From assembly GCF_000282215.1 (NCBI RefSeq), contig NZ_AKJS01000134.1:1-35310 (forward strand): DNA of 35,310 nucleotides, read 5' to 3'. The notes beneath the pieces were generated by a model that worked only from the letters and a program-made list of their open reading frames with translations, was not told the origin of the DNA and ran no database searches. Position numbers and translations under genes: made by a program. This DNA is from Pseudomonas sp. GM21 (GTDB lineage Bacteria; Pseudomonadota; Gammaproteobacteria; Pseudomonadales; Pseudomonadaceae). How positions within the stretch are numbered: position 1 is the stretch's first letter; each line of letters begins with the position of its first letter. Shown one piece after another: positions 8,567 to 16,090 of the stretch.

Positions 8567-9718
8567 ATGACTCAGTGTTTTAAGCCGCACCCTTGCGATG
8601 ACCAGCGCCTGAACCACAACAACATTCCCGTTGCTGACTGCGAATGCACAGAGGTGCGCCTGTACGGCAGCAAGACCTTGGTCACTGACGTGCCGATCCT
8701 TACGTGCTCATGCCTTTGGCGTCGCTACCAGCGCGAGGCAGAAGAGATCGTCGCACCGAACGGCGAATTGATAGCGGACCCGGTGGAACGCAACCGTGCG
8801 ATCAACGCTGCCTACGCCCGGTTGTGGCTGCATGACCCAAGGTTTCAGTGGGCCGGACTGGCGGCGTTTGCTTCCAAGCAGGTTGGCTGCGGGTTGTTGC
8901 ATGCGGCGCAGAGTGTTGAACGTATTCGCGAAGAGCATGAGTCACGCCAGCGTTTGCGCGACAGTCGCCGTGAGTCCGGGCTTTTGACCCCGGACAGGAT
9001 GTCCGAACAGGCAGATGCCTTGCGTGACTATAAGGCTGCGGATGCGCGCAATCCTGTTCCCTCAGTGGATATCCGTTTAGCCGGGGAAGACTTGTCTCTG
9101 GTACAGCAGCAGTTCCGGCATGTGCACGACATGATGGCGTTGGGGAATACCACGCTGTTTCTGGATGTTTTTCCGTTGCATGCGTTTTATGCGAAGCGTG
9201 GGTGGCAGGAGTTTAAGAATTGCCTGGGCGCCCGGGGAGGAATTTATGGGCATTCGAAGTTTCCGGTGTTGTGGCCCGTGGGCCAGAGAAAGCTTCGTTT
9301 CGGACAGGTTTACCCACTGGTACTGCAAGCTTTCGAGGCAATAGAAGCGGGAAGTATCACCGCGAGCGTCGAGTATTTAGCCTGGCACGAGCAGCGCAAC
9401 ATCCTCCAGCCAACTATTTATGAGGATCGGCAATTGGTGACGTTGCTGCGCGGCAACCACGCATCCTACGTGACTGGTTTTCCTTCAGGTGTCGCTCAGG
9501 CTATCGAGTTGACGCTCACCAGCCAATGCCAGCGTGTTGAAGATGATCGCACCATCGAGTTTGACAATAGCCCGTTTGCGGATTTGTCGGACATCAACCA
9601 GAGAATGGCATTCGTACTCCGAGCAGCAGAACGCTTTGATCACATGCTCAACAATTACAACCGTACTGCATTGGTGCAATCGATCAGCGAGATCGCATCG
9701 GGCGGCGCAATCCTGTGA
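8567..9718 (+). CDS. T6SS-associated DUF2515-like protein, candidate effector
   Basis: A 383-aa soluble protein with no signal peptide or membrane segment. The first 50 residues are Cys-rich, with C4, C10, C25, C27, C47 and C49, the last four as two C-x-C pairs; metal binding is possible. The segment at about residues 76-112 (INAAYARLWLHDPRFQWAGL, then ASKQVGCGLLHA) resembles the pattern I recall for DUF2515 (Bacillus YppC-like). A second conserved-looking block, GNTTLFLDVFPLHAFYAKRG, is at about 193-212. From memory, relatives sit beside hcp/vgrG genes in Pseudomonas (PA5265 near hcpB and vgrG6). Its stop overlaps the next start as GTGA, and hcp follows two genes later, so it is probably secreted by, or works with, the T6SS. 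No catalytic motif was recognised and toxicity is inference. The RBS is weak. Confidence 0.6.
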   Translation: MTQCFKPHPCDDQRLNHNNIPVADCECTEVRLYGSKTLVTDVPILTCSCLWRRYQREAEEIVAPNGELIADPVERNRAINAAYARLWLHDPRFQWAGLAAFASKQVGCGLLHAAQSVERIREEHESRQRLRDSRRESGLLTPDRMSEQADALRDYKAADARNPVPSVDIRLAGEDLSLVQQQFRHVHDMMALGNTTLFLDVFPLHAFYAKRGWQEFKNCLGARGGIYGHSKFPVLWPVGQRKLRFGQVYPLVLQAFEAIEAGSITASVEYLAWHEQRNILQPTIYEDRQLVTLLRGNHASYVTGFPSGVAQAIELTLTSQCQRVEDDRTIEFDNSPFADLSDINQRMAFVLRAAERFDHMLNNYNRTALVQSISEIASGGAIL

Positions 9719-10398
9719 GTCTGTTGCAGCGTCGTCCCTGCTTACGTCATGGTGCAGGCCTGCTGTTTCTGGTTGTTTTGTTGGTGGTCGCCATACGTCA
9801 GTTGCAGCAGCCTCTTTGGGATGATCCGGAAATTGCTTTGGAAATAGGCGGGACATATGAAGAGATGCGGAAAAACTCTACGGCCCCTTTCAGTCCACTG
9901 ATACGCGGACATGTCTGGGGCGGAATTCCCAAGACCGATGCTCGCTTGCGATTTATCGACCCGCAATATGGATTTGATACGCCTTTGGCTCGTTTTTTCA
10001 CGATTACATTTAATGACAACGTCATTGAAGACGTCCTCATGTCTCCGCAAATCGAGCCATTACTGATCGACGACGCCCTGAAAGTTGTGATCGACCTGCA
10101 AGACCAGTTGTTTGCCAAAGGCTGGGTCGCGAAGGGGCTGCGGAACAATCCCACGATCGTCGATACACCTGAATGGCGGGCCTATCTGCAGAAAGGGATT
10201 CTGCATGGGCAATCTAATTGGCAAGCGAGCGATAAGTATCAGGTCACGCTCGCTCTGGGGCGTTTCGAGGACTACCGAAATCCGACTGAAGAACGCTACC
10301 TCATCACCCTCGCACTCGCCAAACCCTGGACGCCCTTCGACGAAATCGAAGACATGTACGACGAGCCCCAGCACTTCCCCGCCCCGCAACCCAACTAA
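9715..10398 (+). CDS. Single-pass membrane protein, possible immunity partner
   Basis: A 227-aa protein starting with GTG at 9715, in a GTGA overlap with the preceding stop codon, so translation is likely coupled. One membrane segment at about residues 12-27 (GLLFLVVLLVVAIR) follows a basic N terminus. The remaining ~200 residues should face the periplasm. Its mid-region has notably more A+T-rich codons than neighbouring genes. The arrangement (candidate effector, then overlapping membrane-anchored protein, then hcp) is that of an effector/immunity pair. I do not recognise a named domain, so the immunity role is inferred from position and topology. It could equally be an accessory factor of the upstream protein. 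Related pairs are, from memory, PA5265/PA5264 in P. aeruginosa. Confidence 0.6.
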   Translation: MSLLQRRPCLRHGAGLLFLVVLLVVAIRQLQQPLWDDPEIALEIGGTYEEMRKNSTAPFSPLIRGHVWGGIPKTDARLRFIDPQYGFDTPLARFFTITFNDNVIEDVLMSPQIEPLLIDDALKVVIDLQDQLFAKGWVAKGLRNNPTIVDTPEWRAYLQKGILHGQSNWQASDKYQVTLALGRFEDYRNPTEERYLITLALAKPWTPFDEIEDMYDEPQHFPAPQPN

Positions 10399-10412
10399 AA
10401 AGGAGCCCCATC

Positions 10413-10919
10413 ATGCCAACCCCCGCTTTCATGACGCTCAAAGGCGAACGACAAGGCCTCATCAGCGCAGGCGCCTTCACTGAAGCGTCAGTGGGCAACG
10501 TCTACCAACTGGGTCGTGAAGACCAGATCATGATTCAAGCCCTGAGCCATGGAATTTTTGTGCCCAAAGGGTCAGGAGCAGGGCGCCGGATGCACAAGCC
10601 CTTGGTCATTACCAAGTCCATCGACAAGGCGTCCCCATTGATCAACATCGCCTTGTGTTCCGGGGAGCTGCTCAGCAAGTGCCGCGTCGAGTGGTATCGC
10701 ACCTCGGCACATGGCACGCAGGAGCATTTCTACACGATGGAGCTTGAGGACGCGGTAATCATCGGTGCCGAGGTGCTTTTGCCCCACTGTCAAGATGCGG
10801 GCACTGCGCACATTACCCAGCTGGAGAAGGTTCACTTCAGCTACCGACGCATTTACTGGAGACATGAAATCAGCCGGACCATGGGCTCCGACGAGTGGAA
10901 CGCCGAGACGCTGGCATGA
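10413..10919 (+). CDS. hcp: T6SS inner tube protein Hcp (TssD family)
   Basis: Forms hexameric rings that stack into the expelled T6SS tube and can also carry small effectors in the lumen. The product is 168 aa, close to the usual 160-172. Family hallmarks are the N terminus TPAFMTLKGERQGLISAGAF, the segment HGIFVPKGSGAGRRMHKPLV, the strand FYTMELEDAVIIGAEVLLP and the C-terminal EKVHFSYRRIYWRHE. It is of the HcpA/HcpB sequence type. A strong RBS (AAGGAG, 10401-10406) is well placed before the ATG, stronger than those of the two upstream genes, as expected for a structural tube protein needed in bulk. The core T6SS genes (tssA-M) are not in the window, so this is an orphan hcp carried with its own accessory genes. 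Confidence 0.93.
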   Translation: MPTPAFMTLKGERQGLISAGAFTEASVGNVYQLGREDQIMIQALSHGIFVPKGSGAGRRMHKPLVITKSIDKASPLINIALCSGELLSKCRVEWYRTSAHGTQEHFYTMELEDAVIIGAEVLLPHCQDAGTAHITQLEKVHFSYRRIYWRHEISRTMGSDEWNAETLA

Positions 10920-11392
10920 GGCTGGTCCAAGACGTTCATCTGACCACGTGGGAGCGCCAGCATGCTTGTCCAGGCGAGGAAGCGATGGATCATGTTCGTC
11001 AGGCGTTGAACGATCGGCAACCCATCGAAGGCCTGAGCGAGTTGCGTGCCGGTTTGCTGATCGATATCGACAGCGAAGTGCTTGACCAGATTGAGCGGGG
11101 TGAGTGGTGGCTGGTCAGGGCTGAAGCCGACTACGGTGACTGGCCGATTGCGGCGCAGGCCTTTGACTGCAAGGTCATGGAATTGATGAACAATCCGCCG
11201 CCCCAGCCCTCTCGGACACCCAGAATTTTCCGCCTGATGGACAGCTTCACGGGCGAGACGCTGGTGCAGCGCAGCTACATCGCGACCGTGGACGGACAGA
11301 CTGTCCAGCGCACAACAGACGGCGAAGGTATCGCCCATCTTTTCACGCCGGGAGAGGTGCGGCAGATTTCAATAGTGCTCAGGGGGCATTAA
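10916..11392 (+). CDS. Hcp-linked protein with transthyretin-like C-terminal module
   Basis: A 158-aa cytoplasmic protein with no signal or membrane segment. Its ATG overlaps the hcp stop as ATGA and no clear RBS is visible, so it should be translated by coupling from hcp; an ATG at 10895 is possible but less likely. The N-terminal part (1-94) is unrecognised. A proline stretch (95-102) leads to a C-terminal module at about 103-156 (IFRLMDSFTGETLVQRSYIA, then VDGQTVQRTTDGEGIAHLF). It follows the beta-sandwich pattern of transthyretin/carboxypeptidase regulatory-like modules that often sit on VgrG, Rhs and other T6SS cargo. A role as Hcp partner, chaperone or lumen cargo is possible; none can be chosen from sequence alone. 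Confidence 0.6.
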   Translation: MRLVQDVHLTTWERQHACPGEEAMDHVRQALNDRQPIEGLSELRAGLLIDIDSEVLDQIERGEWWLVRAEADYGDWPIAAQAFDCKVMELMNNPPPQPSRTPRIFRLMDSFTGETLVQRSYIATVDGQTVQRTTDGEGIAHLFTPGEVRQISIVLRGH

Positions 11393-11544
11393 AGCGGGCA
11401 TGCACACTTGAGTTCATTGGCAAGGGTGGCTGGTCTTTCTACGCCAATTTTCTGGATAAGCCCAACGACGGGTGCCGGCCAAAGGCACGTTGTTGTATGG
11501 TTGTGGTCGAACCGATGAACTCAAGTGATTGAAAGGATATCGCC

Positions 11545-12612
11545 ATGCTGGACTGGAAGAACCGCGCGGGCAGCGCGCCTGAACGTGCCGCTGCACCTGA
11601 ATCGGCCACCCGCAGTTACTTTGGCGGCCTGCTGTTCAGCCGGGCGCTGGCCACACTGATCGGCCTTTACCTGCTTGTGACGATTGCCCTGGGTTGGTAC
11701 TGGAGTGCAGAGCCTGCGCTCTTCCCGGTCCAGCAAAATGCCCAGGTCGCTGCCGAAAAAGAAGGCAAGCAGATGGTCGTCGGCTACACCACGGTGGAAA
11801 CCCTCAAGACCGTCGCCGGAACGTTGCTGACCAAGCCGGGTGGCTATATTTCCAACGACCGTTTCCCGCCAGGCCTGTGGATGGACAACATGCCGAGCTG
11901 GGAATATGGCGTGCTGGTCCAGGTCCGAGACCTGAGCCGTGCCCTGCGTAAAGACTTCGCCCGCTCCCAGTCGCAATCGGCCGAAGACGCCGATCTGGCC
12001 AAGGCCGAACCGCGTTTCAACTTTGACAACAAAAGCTGGGTGCTGCCTTCCAGTGAGTCCGAGTATCAGGAAGGCATCAATTCCCTGAGCCGCTATCAGG
12101 CACGTCTGTCCGATCCGAGCCAGAAAAGTGCACTGTTCTATGCCCGCGCCGACAACCTGAACAACTGGCTGGGTGACGTGGGTACCCGACTGGGTTCGCT
12201 GTCGCAGCGTCTGTCGGCCAGCGTCGGCCGGGTCAAACTCAACACCGCGCTGAAAACCGAAGTCCTCGCGCCGGGGCAAGTACCACAGGTCGACGAAGAA
12301 ATCGTCGAGACCCCGTGGATGCAGATCGACAACGTGTTCTACGAAGCCCGTGGTCAGGCTTGGGCACTGTCCCATCTGTTGCGCGCCATTGAAGTCGACT
12401 TCGCCGATGTATTGGCCAAGAAAAACGCCACGGTCAGCGTGCGTCAGATCATTCGTGAACTGGAAGCCTCGCAAGAGCCGGTCTGGAGTCCGATGATCCT
12501 CAATGGCAGCGGTTTCGGTGTGTTGGCTAACCACTCGCTGGTCATGGCCAATTACATTTCCCGGGCCAACGCCGCAGTGATCGATCTGCGTCAATTGCTC
12601 AATCAAGGCTGA
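11545..12612 (+). CDS. DUF2333 family inner-membrane protein
   Basis: A 355-aa protein of the conserved DUF2333 family, whose function is unknown. A cytoplasmic N terminus of about 33 residues is followed by one membrane segment at about 36-55 (LATLIGLYLLVTIALGWYW). The rest, mostly helical, is expected in the periplasm. The RBS AAAGGA sits 9-14 bases ahead of the ATG. It lies just ahead of the Nudix gene (3-bp gap), matching the PA4842-PA4841 order of P. aeruginosa from memory. It marks the return to core genome after the T6SS operon. Confidence 0.85.
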   Translation: MLDWKNRAGSAPERAAAPESATRSYFGGLLFSRALATLIGLYLLVTIALGWYWSAEPALFPVQQNAQVAAEKEGKQMVVGYTTVETLKTVAGTLLTKPGGYISNDRFPPGLWMDNMPSWEYGVLVQVRDLSRALRKDFARSQSQSAEDADLAKAEPRFNFDNKSWVLPSSESEYQEGINSLSRYQARLSDPSQKSALFYARADNLNNWLGDVGTRLGSLSQRLSASVGRVKLNTALKTEVLAPGQVPQVDEEIVETPWMQIDNVFYEARGQAWALSHLLRAIEVDFADVLAKKNATVSVRQIIRELEASQEPVWSPMILNGSGFGVLANHSLVMANYISRANAAVIDLRQLLNQG

Positions 12613-12615
12613 TTT

Positions 12616-13173
12616 ATGGTCGACAACGCCAAAGAGGCCGCCCATCGCGCGGCCTCGGATGCTGAACAGATCGCCTGGGTCGACGAACAGGACAACCTGC
12701 TAGGTGCCCTGGTCCGTTGCGACTTGCGTGAGCGCGGGCTGATCGGGCGCGGCACCTACATCATGCTGTTCAATTCGGCGGGCGAATTGTGCGTGCACCG
12801 GCGAACCCTGAGCAAAGCCATTTATCCGGGGTACTGGGATGTGGCAGCGGGGGGCATGGTGCTCGCCAGCGAAACCTACGCCGAATCGGCCGCCCGCGAA
12901 CTCGAAGAAGAGCTGGGTGTGAGCGGTGTGGAATTGATCGCCCATGATCACTTCTTCTTTGAAGACACCGGTAACCGGCTCTGGTGTTCAGCGTTTTCGG
13001 CGGTCTGGGACGGGCCGTTGACCCTGCAGCCGGAAGAGGTGCTCGAAGCGCGCTTCATTCCCATCGATCAGGTCCTGTTGGAAATCCAGCAAAAGCCTTA
13101 TTGCCCGGACTCTCTGGCTGCGTTGAAGCGCTATCTGCGCGCTCAACAGGATGACGTCGCAAAAGAGCTATAA
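12616..13173 (+). CDS. Nudix hydrolase, YfcD-like
   Basis: Predicted nucleoside-diphosphate-X pyrophosphohydrolase of 185 aa. The Nudix box is a perfect match to GX5EX7REUXEEXGU at residues 80-102 (G80, E86, R94-E95-L96, E98-E99, G101-V102). The family resembles E. coli YfcD, with the IPP-isomerase-like segment LCVHRRTLSKAIYPGYWDVAAGG before the box. Substrate is not known. The gene follows DUF2333 by 3 bp and is likely co-transcribed with it. Confidence 0.9.
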   Translation: MVDNAKEAAHRAASDAEQIAWVDEQDNLLGALVRCDLRERGLIGRGTYIMLFNSAGELCVHRRTLSKAIYPGYWDVAAGGMVLASETYAESAARELEEELGVSGVELIAHDHFFFEDTGNRLWCSAFSAVWDGPLTLQPEEVLEARFIPIDQVLLEIQQKPYCPDSLAALKRYLRAQQDDVAKEL

Positions 13174-13191
13174 ATTGGCGCCGATTGGCTC

Positions 13192-13220
13192 TTAGCAAGT
13201 CGGCTTTTTGCCGTTACACT
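13192..13220 (+). promoter_or_regulatory. Possible sigma-70 promoter of the yciH-like gene
   Basis: TTAGCA (13192-13197) and TACACT (13215-13220) are separated by 17 bp and lie about 130 bp ahead of the GTG start of the next gene, in the 177-bp gap after the Nudix gene. The match is moderate. Confidence 0.35.
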
Positions 13221-13350
13221 GCGCGACCTTTTCAAACTGAACCAGCGTGCCCGGTTCAGTAGCGCTGCCCCTGCCTGAGTGGGGCTTCGCGGTCGATGGC
13301 CACTTCCCGAGTTGCCGCGACCAGTCTTTGTCCTCCCAAGAGGATTGCCG

Positions 13351-13722
13351 GTGGCCAAAAAAGCCGCATCCTTCGCCGCCCTTGGTGGCCTGGTATTTTC
13401 CACCGACGCAGGTCGTCATTGCCCGGAATGCAGTAAACCGGTGGACGCCTGTATCTGCAAACAGACCGTTATCCCGGCCGGCGACGGCATCGCTCGCGTA
13501 CGTCGCGAAAGCAAGGGCCGTGGCGGCAAGACGGTGACTACCATCACCGGTGTGCCATTGGCCGAAGACGCGCTCAAGGACCTGGCCACCACGTTGAAGA
13601 AGCGTTGTGGTACAGGCGGAGCGTTGAAAGACGGAATTATCGAAATCCAGGGCGATCATGTCGAGCTACTCTTGGGCGAGCTGATCAAACTCGGTTTCAA
13701 AGCGAAGAAGTCCGGCGGCTAG
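13351..13722 (+). CDS. yciH: YciH/SUI1-family translation factor-like protein
   Basis: A 123-aa homolog of eIF1 (SUI1), with possible influence on start-codon selection on the ribosome as described for E. coli YciH. It carries an N-terminal Cys motif (CPECSKPVDACIC, with C-x2-C and C-x-C spacing) that could bind zinc. The SUI1 core follows (VRRESKGRGGKTVTTITGVP, then TLKKRCGTGGALKDGIIEIQG). The start is a GTG at 13351, preceded by AGAGGA at a normal distance. The 24 codons upstream in the same frame read as non-coding, so the longer form from 13279 is rejected. It sits between Nudix and speA, as PA4840 does. Confidence 0.88.
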   Translation: MAKKAASFAALGGLVFSTDAGRHCPECSKPVDACICKQTVIPAGDGIARVRRESKGRGGKTVTTITGVPLAEDALKDLATTLKKRCGTGGALKDGIIEIQGDHVELLLGELIKLGFKAKKSGG

Positions 13723-13726
13723 CAGC

Positions 13727-13800
13727 CTCTGTGAAAACCACCCTCGGCTTGATCCAGTCCTGACAGCAGGTCTGGCGTCGTCTACATGGTTTTCACAGAG
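13727..13800. repeat. Nested inverted repeat between yciH and speA
   Basis: A perfect 14-bp inverted repeat, CTCTGTGAAAACCA (13727-13740) and TGGTTTTCACAGAG (13787-13800), encloses a second, CCAGTCCTG / CAGGTCTGG (13754-13762 and 13767-13775, one T-T mismatch, 4-base loop). The element starts 4 bases after the yciH stop. There is no run of T after it, so it is not a standard terminator, though it may slow or end transcription. It could be a dispersed repeat or a structured leader element of speA. Confidence 0.6.
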
Positions 13801-13943
13801 CCTGTTCTGATCCGGTTTCTAAACTCAAACCTGAATGTGCGGTCTATCGCCCTTGCATGCAGGCTAATCGTCATTTTCATTCTTTAGACTGCGCCGGCCT
13901 GAACTCAAGGCGACGCTCTATGACTTCTTTATAGGGGACTTCA

Positions 13944-15857
13944 ATGTCCGTACGACGCACACGCAAAGACGATGGCAGCCAATGGACAGTTGCGGACAGC
14001 CGCAGTGTTTACGGGATTCGCCATTGGGGGGCCGGGTATTTCGCGATCAACGACGCCGGTCGCGTCGAAGTTCGTCCGAACGGTCCGACCAGTTCGCCTA
14101 TTGATCTGTTCGAGCAAGTCGACCAACTGCGCAAAAGCGGTTTGTCCTTGCCATTGCTGGTGCGTTTCCCGGATATCCTGCAAGACCGCGTGCGTCAGCT
14201 GACCGGCGCCTTCGATGCGAACATCGAGCGTCTGGAATACCAGAGCAAGTACACCGCGCTGTACCCGATCAAAGTGAACCAGCAAGAAGCGGTGATCGAA
14301 AACATCATCGCCACCCAGGACGTTTCCATCGGTCTGGAAGCCGGCTCCAAACCTGAACTGCTGGCCGTTCTGGCCCTGGCGCCGAAGGGCGGCACTATCG
14401 TCTGCAACGGTTACAAGGACCGTGAGTTCATTCGTCTGGCACTGATGGGCCAGAAGCTGGGTCACAACGTCTTTATCGTGATCGAGAAAGAATCCGAAGT
14501 CGGCCTGGTGATCGAAGAAGCGGCGGCGCTGAAGGTCAAGCCTCAAGTCGGCCTGCGCGTACGTCTGTCGTCCCTGGCCTCGTCGAAGTGGGCGGACACC
14601 GGTGGCGAGAAATCCAAATTCGGTCTGTCGGCGGCGCAATTGCTGTCGGTGGTCGAGCGTTTCCGCGCAGCCGGCCTGGATCAAGGGATTCGCCTGCTGC
14701 ACTTCCACATGGGTTCGCAGATCGCCAACCTGGCGGACTACCAGCACGGTTTCAAGGAAGCGATTCGTTACTACGGCGAACTGCGCAACCTCGGCCTGCC
14801 GGTGGACCACATCGACGTTGGCGGCGGCTTGGGCGTGGACTACGACGGTACGCATTCGCGTAACGCCAGTTCGATCAACTACGACATGGACGATTACGCC
14901 GGTGTCGTGGTCGGGATGCTCAAGGAATTTTGCGACGCGCAGAGCCTGCCGCACCCGAACATTTTCTCCGAAAGTGGCCGCTCGCTGACCGCTCACCACG
15001 CCATGCTGGTGGTGCAAGTCACCGACGTCGAGAAACACAACGACGACGTGCCGAAGATCGACAACAAGGAAGAGCTGCCGGAAACCGTGCAATGGCTGGT
15101 TGACCTGCTGGGCCCGACCGACATCGAGATGGTTACCGAAACCTACTGGCGCGCGACGCACTACATGAGCGACGTGGCTTCCCAGTACGCCGATGGCAAG
15201 CTGACCCTGGCGCAAAAAGCCCTGGCCGAGCAATGCTACTTCGCCGTGTGCCGTCGCCTGCACAACTCGTTGAAAGCCCGTCAGCGTTCGCACCGTCAGG
15301 TGCTCGACGAACTCAACGACAAACTGGCCGACAAGTACATCTGCAACTTCTCGGTGTTCCAGAGCCTGCCGGACACCTGGGCCATCGGCCAGGTCCTGCC
15401 GATTCTGCCGCTGCACCGTCTCGACGAAGAGCCGCTGCGCCGCGCCGTGCTGCAAGACCTGACCTGCGACTCCGACGGCAAGATCAAGCAATACGTCGAC
15501 GAGCAGAGCATCGAAACCAGCTTGCCGGTGCATGCCCTGAACGAAGGTGAAGACTACCTGCTGGGGATCTTCCTGGTGGGGGCTTACCAGGAAATTCTGG
15601 GCGACATGCACAACCTGTTCGGTGACACCGATTCGGTGAACATCTACCAGAACGCTGACGGCAGCGTGTACCACGCCGGTATCGAAACCCACGACACCAT
15701 CGAAGACATGCTGCGTTATGTGCACTTGTCGCCGGAAGAGTTGATGACCCACTACCGCGACAAGTGCGCCAGTGCCCGTATCACCGCTGCCGAGCGCACC
15801 CAGTTCCTCGACGCGTTGCGTCTGGGTCTGACCCGTTCGTCTTACCTGTCTTCTTGA
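13944..15857 (+). CDS. speA: Biosynthetic arginine decarboxylase
   Basis: PLP-dependent enzyme that decarboxylates arginine to agmatine, the first step of putrescine and spermidine synthesis from arginine. The product is 637 aa, within the usual 630-660. The PLP lysine is Lys110 in TALYPIKVNQQEAV. The glycine-rich phosphate-binding block is HIDVGGGLGVDYDG, and the segment NIFSESGRSLTAHHAML is typical of alanine-racemase-fold decarboxylases. AGGGGA at 13934-13939 is a good RBS. The gene stands alone, between a long structured leader region and a hairpin at 15884-15918. Identification is secure. Confidence 0.96.
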   Translation: MSVRRTRKDDGSQWTVADSRSVYGIRHWGAGYFAINDAGRVEVRPNGPTSSPIDLFEQVDQLRKSGLSLPLLVRFPDILQDRVRQLTGAFDANIERLEYQSKYTALYPIKVNQQEAVIENIIATQDVSIGLEAGSKPELLAVLALAPKGGTIVCNGYKDREFIRLALMGQKLGHNVFIVIEKESEVGLVIEEAAALKVKPQVGLRVRLSSLASSKWADTGGEKSKFGLSAAQLLSVVERFRAAGLDQGIRLLHFHMGSQIANLADYQHGFKEAIRYYGELRNLGLPVDHIDVGGGLGVDYDGTHSRNASSINYDMDDYAGVVVGMLKEFCDAQSLPHPNIFSESGRSLTAHHAMLVVQVTDVEKHNDDVPKIDNKEELPETVQWLVDLLGPTDIEMVTETYWRATHYMSDVASQYADGKLTLAQKALAEQCYFAVCRRLHNSLKARQRSHRQVLDELNDKLADKYICNFSVFQSLPDTWAIGQVLPILPLHRLDEEPLRRAVLQDLTCDSDGKIKQYVDEQSIETSLPVHALNEGEDYLLGIFLVGAYQEILGDMHNLFGDTDSVNIYQNADGSVYHAGIETHDTIEDMLRYVHLSPEELMTHYRDKCASARITAAERTQFLDALRLGLTRSSYLSS

Positions 15858-15883
15858 GGTAGGGCACTGCTCTCATCAGGCTG

Positions 15884-15918
15884 TCTGAAAATGTTCCGCA
15901 CGCAGCGGAAATTTCAGA
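15884..15918 (+). terminator. Hairpin downstream of speA
   Basis: TCTGAAA (15884-15890) pairs with TTTCAGA (15912-15918), and TTCCGC (15894-15899) pairs with GCGGAA (15905-15910), giving a two-part stem with a small internal loop. It begins 26 bases after the speA stop. A T-rich run (TCTTTGTTTTT) follows only about 20 bases later, so termination is plausible but not classic. Confidence 0.5.
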
Positions 15919-16090
15919 TGACCTGGTGAGACGCGTCTTTGTTTTTCAGCGAAATGACTCACATCCACGTCTATCCATGCGAAGTCGTCTTCTTTTCGCG
16001 TAGGCCGTTTCCTAAGTTGTATTTCGGCACTCTACTCGGCCAACTCTCTCGGAGAGAATCCCCGGCCGCCCCTCCTGTAGAGAATCGCCG

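Noticed and set aside
13801..13943. Sigma-70 promoter ahead of speA
   Set aside because: TTGCAT and TAGACT are present but 26 bp apart, which is too far. No better pair was seen.
13941..15752. 603-codon open frame on the minus strand opposite speA
   Set aside because: It is the complementary frame of a certain gene; its Val/Gln/Phe-rich composition is typical of such shadows.
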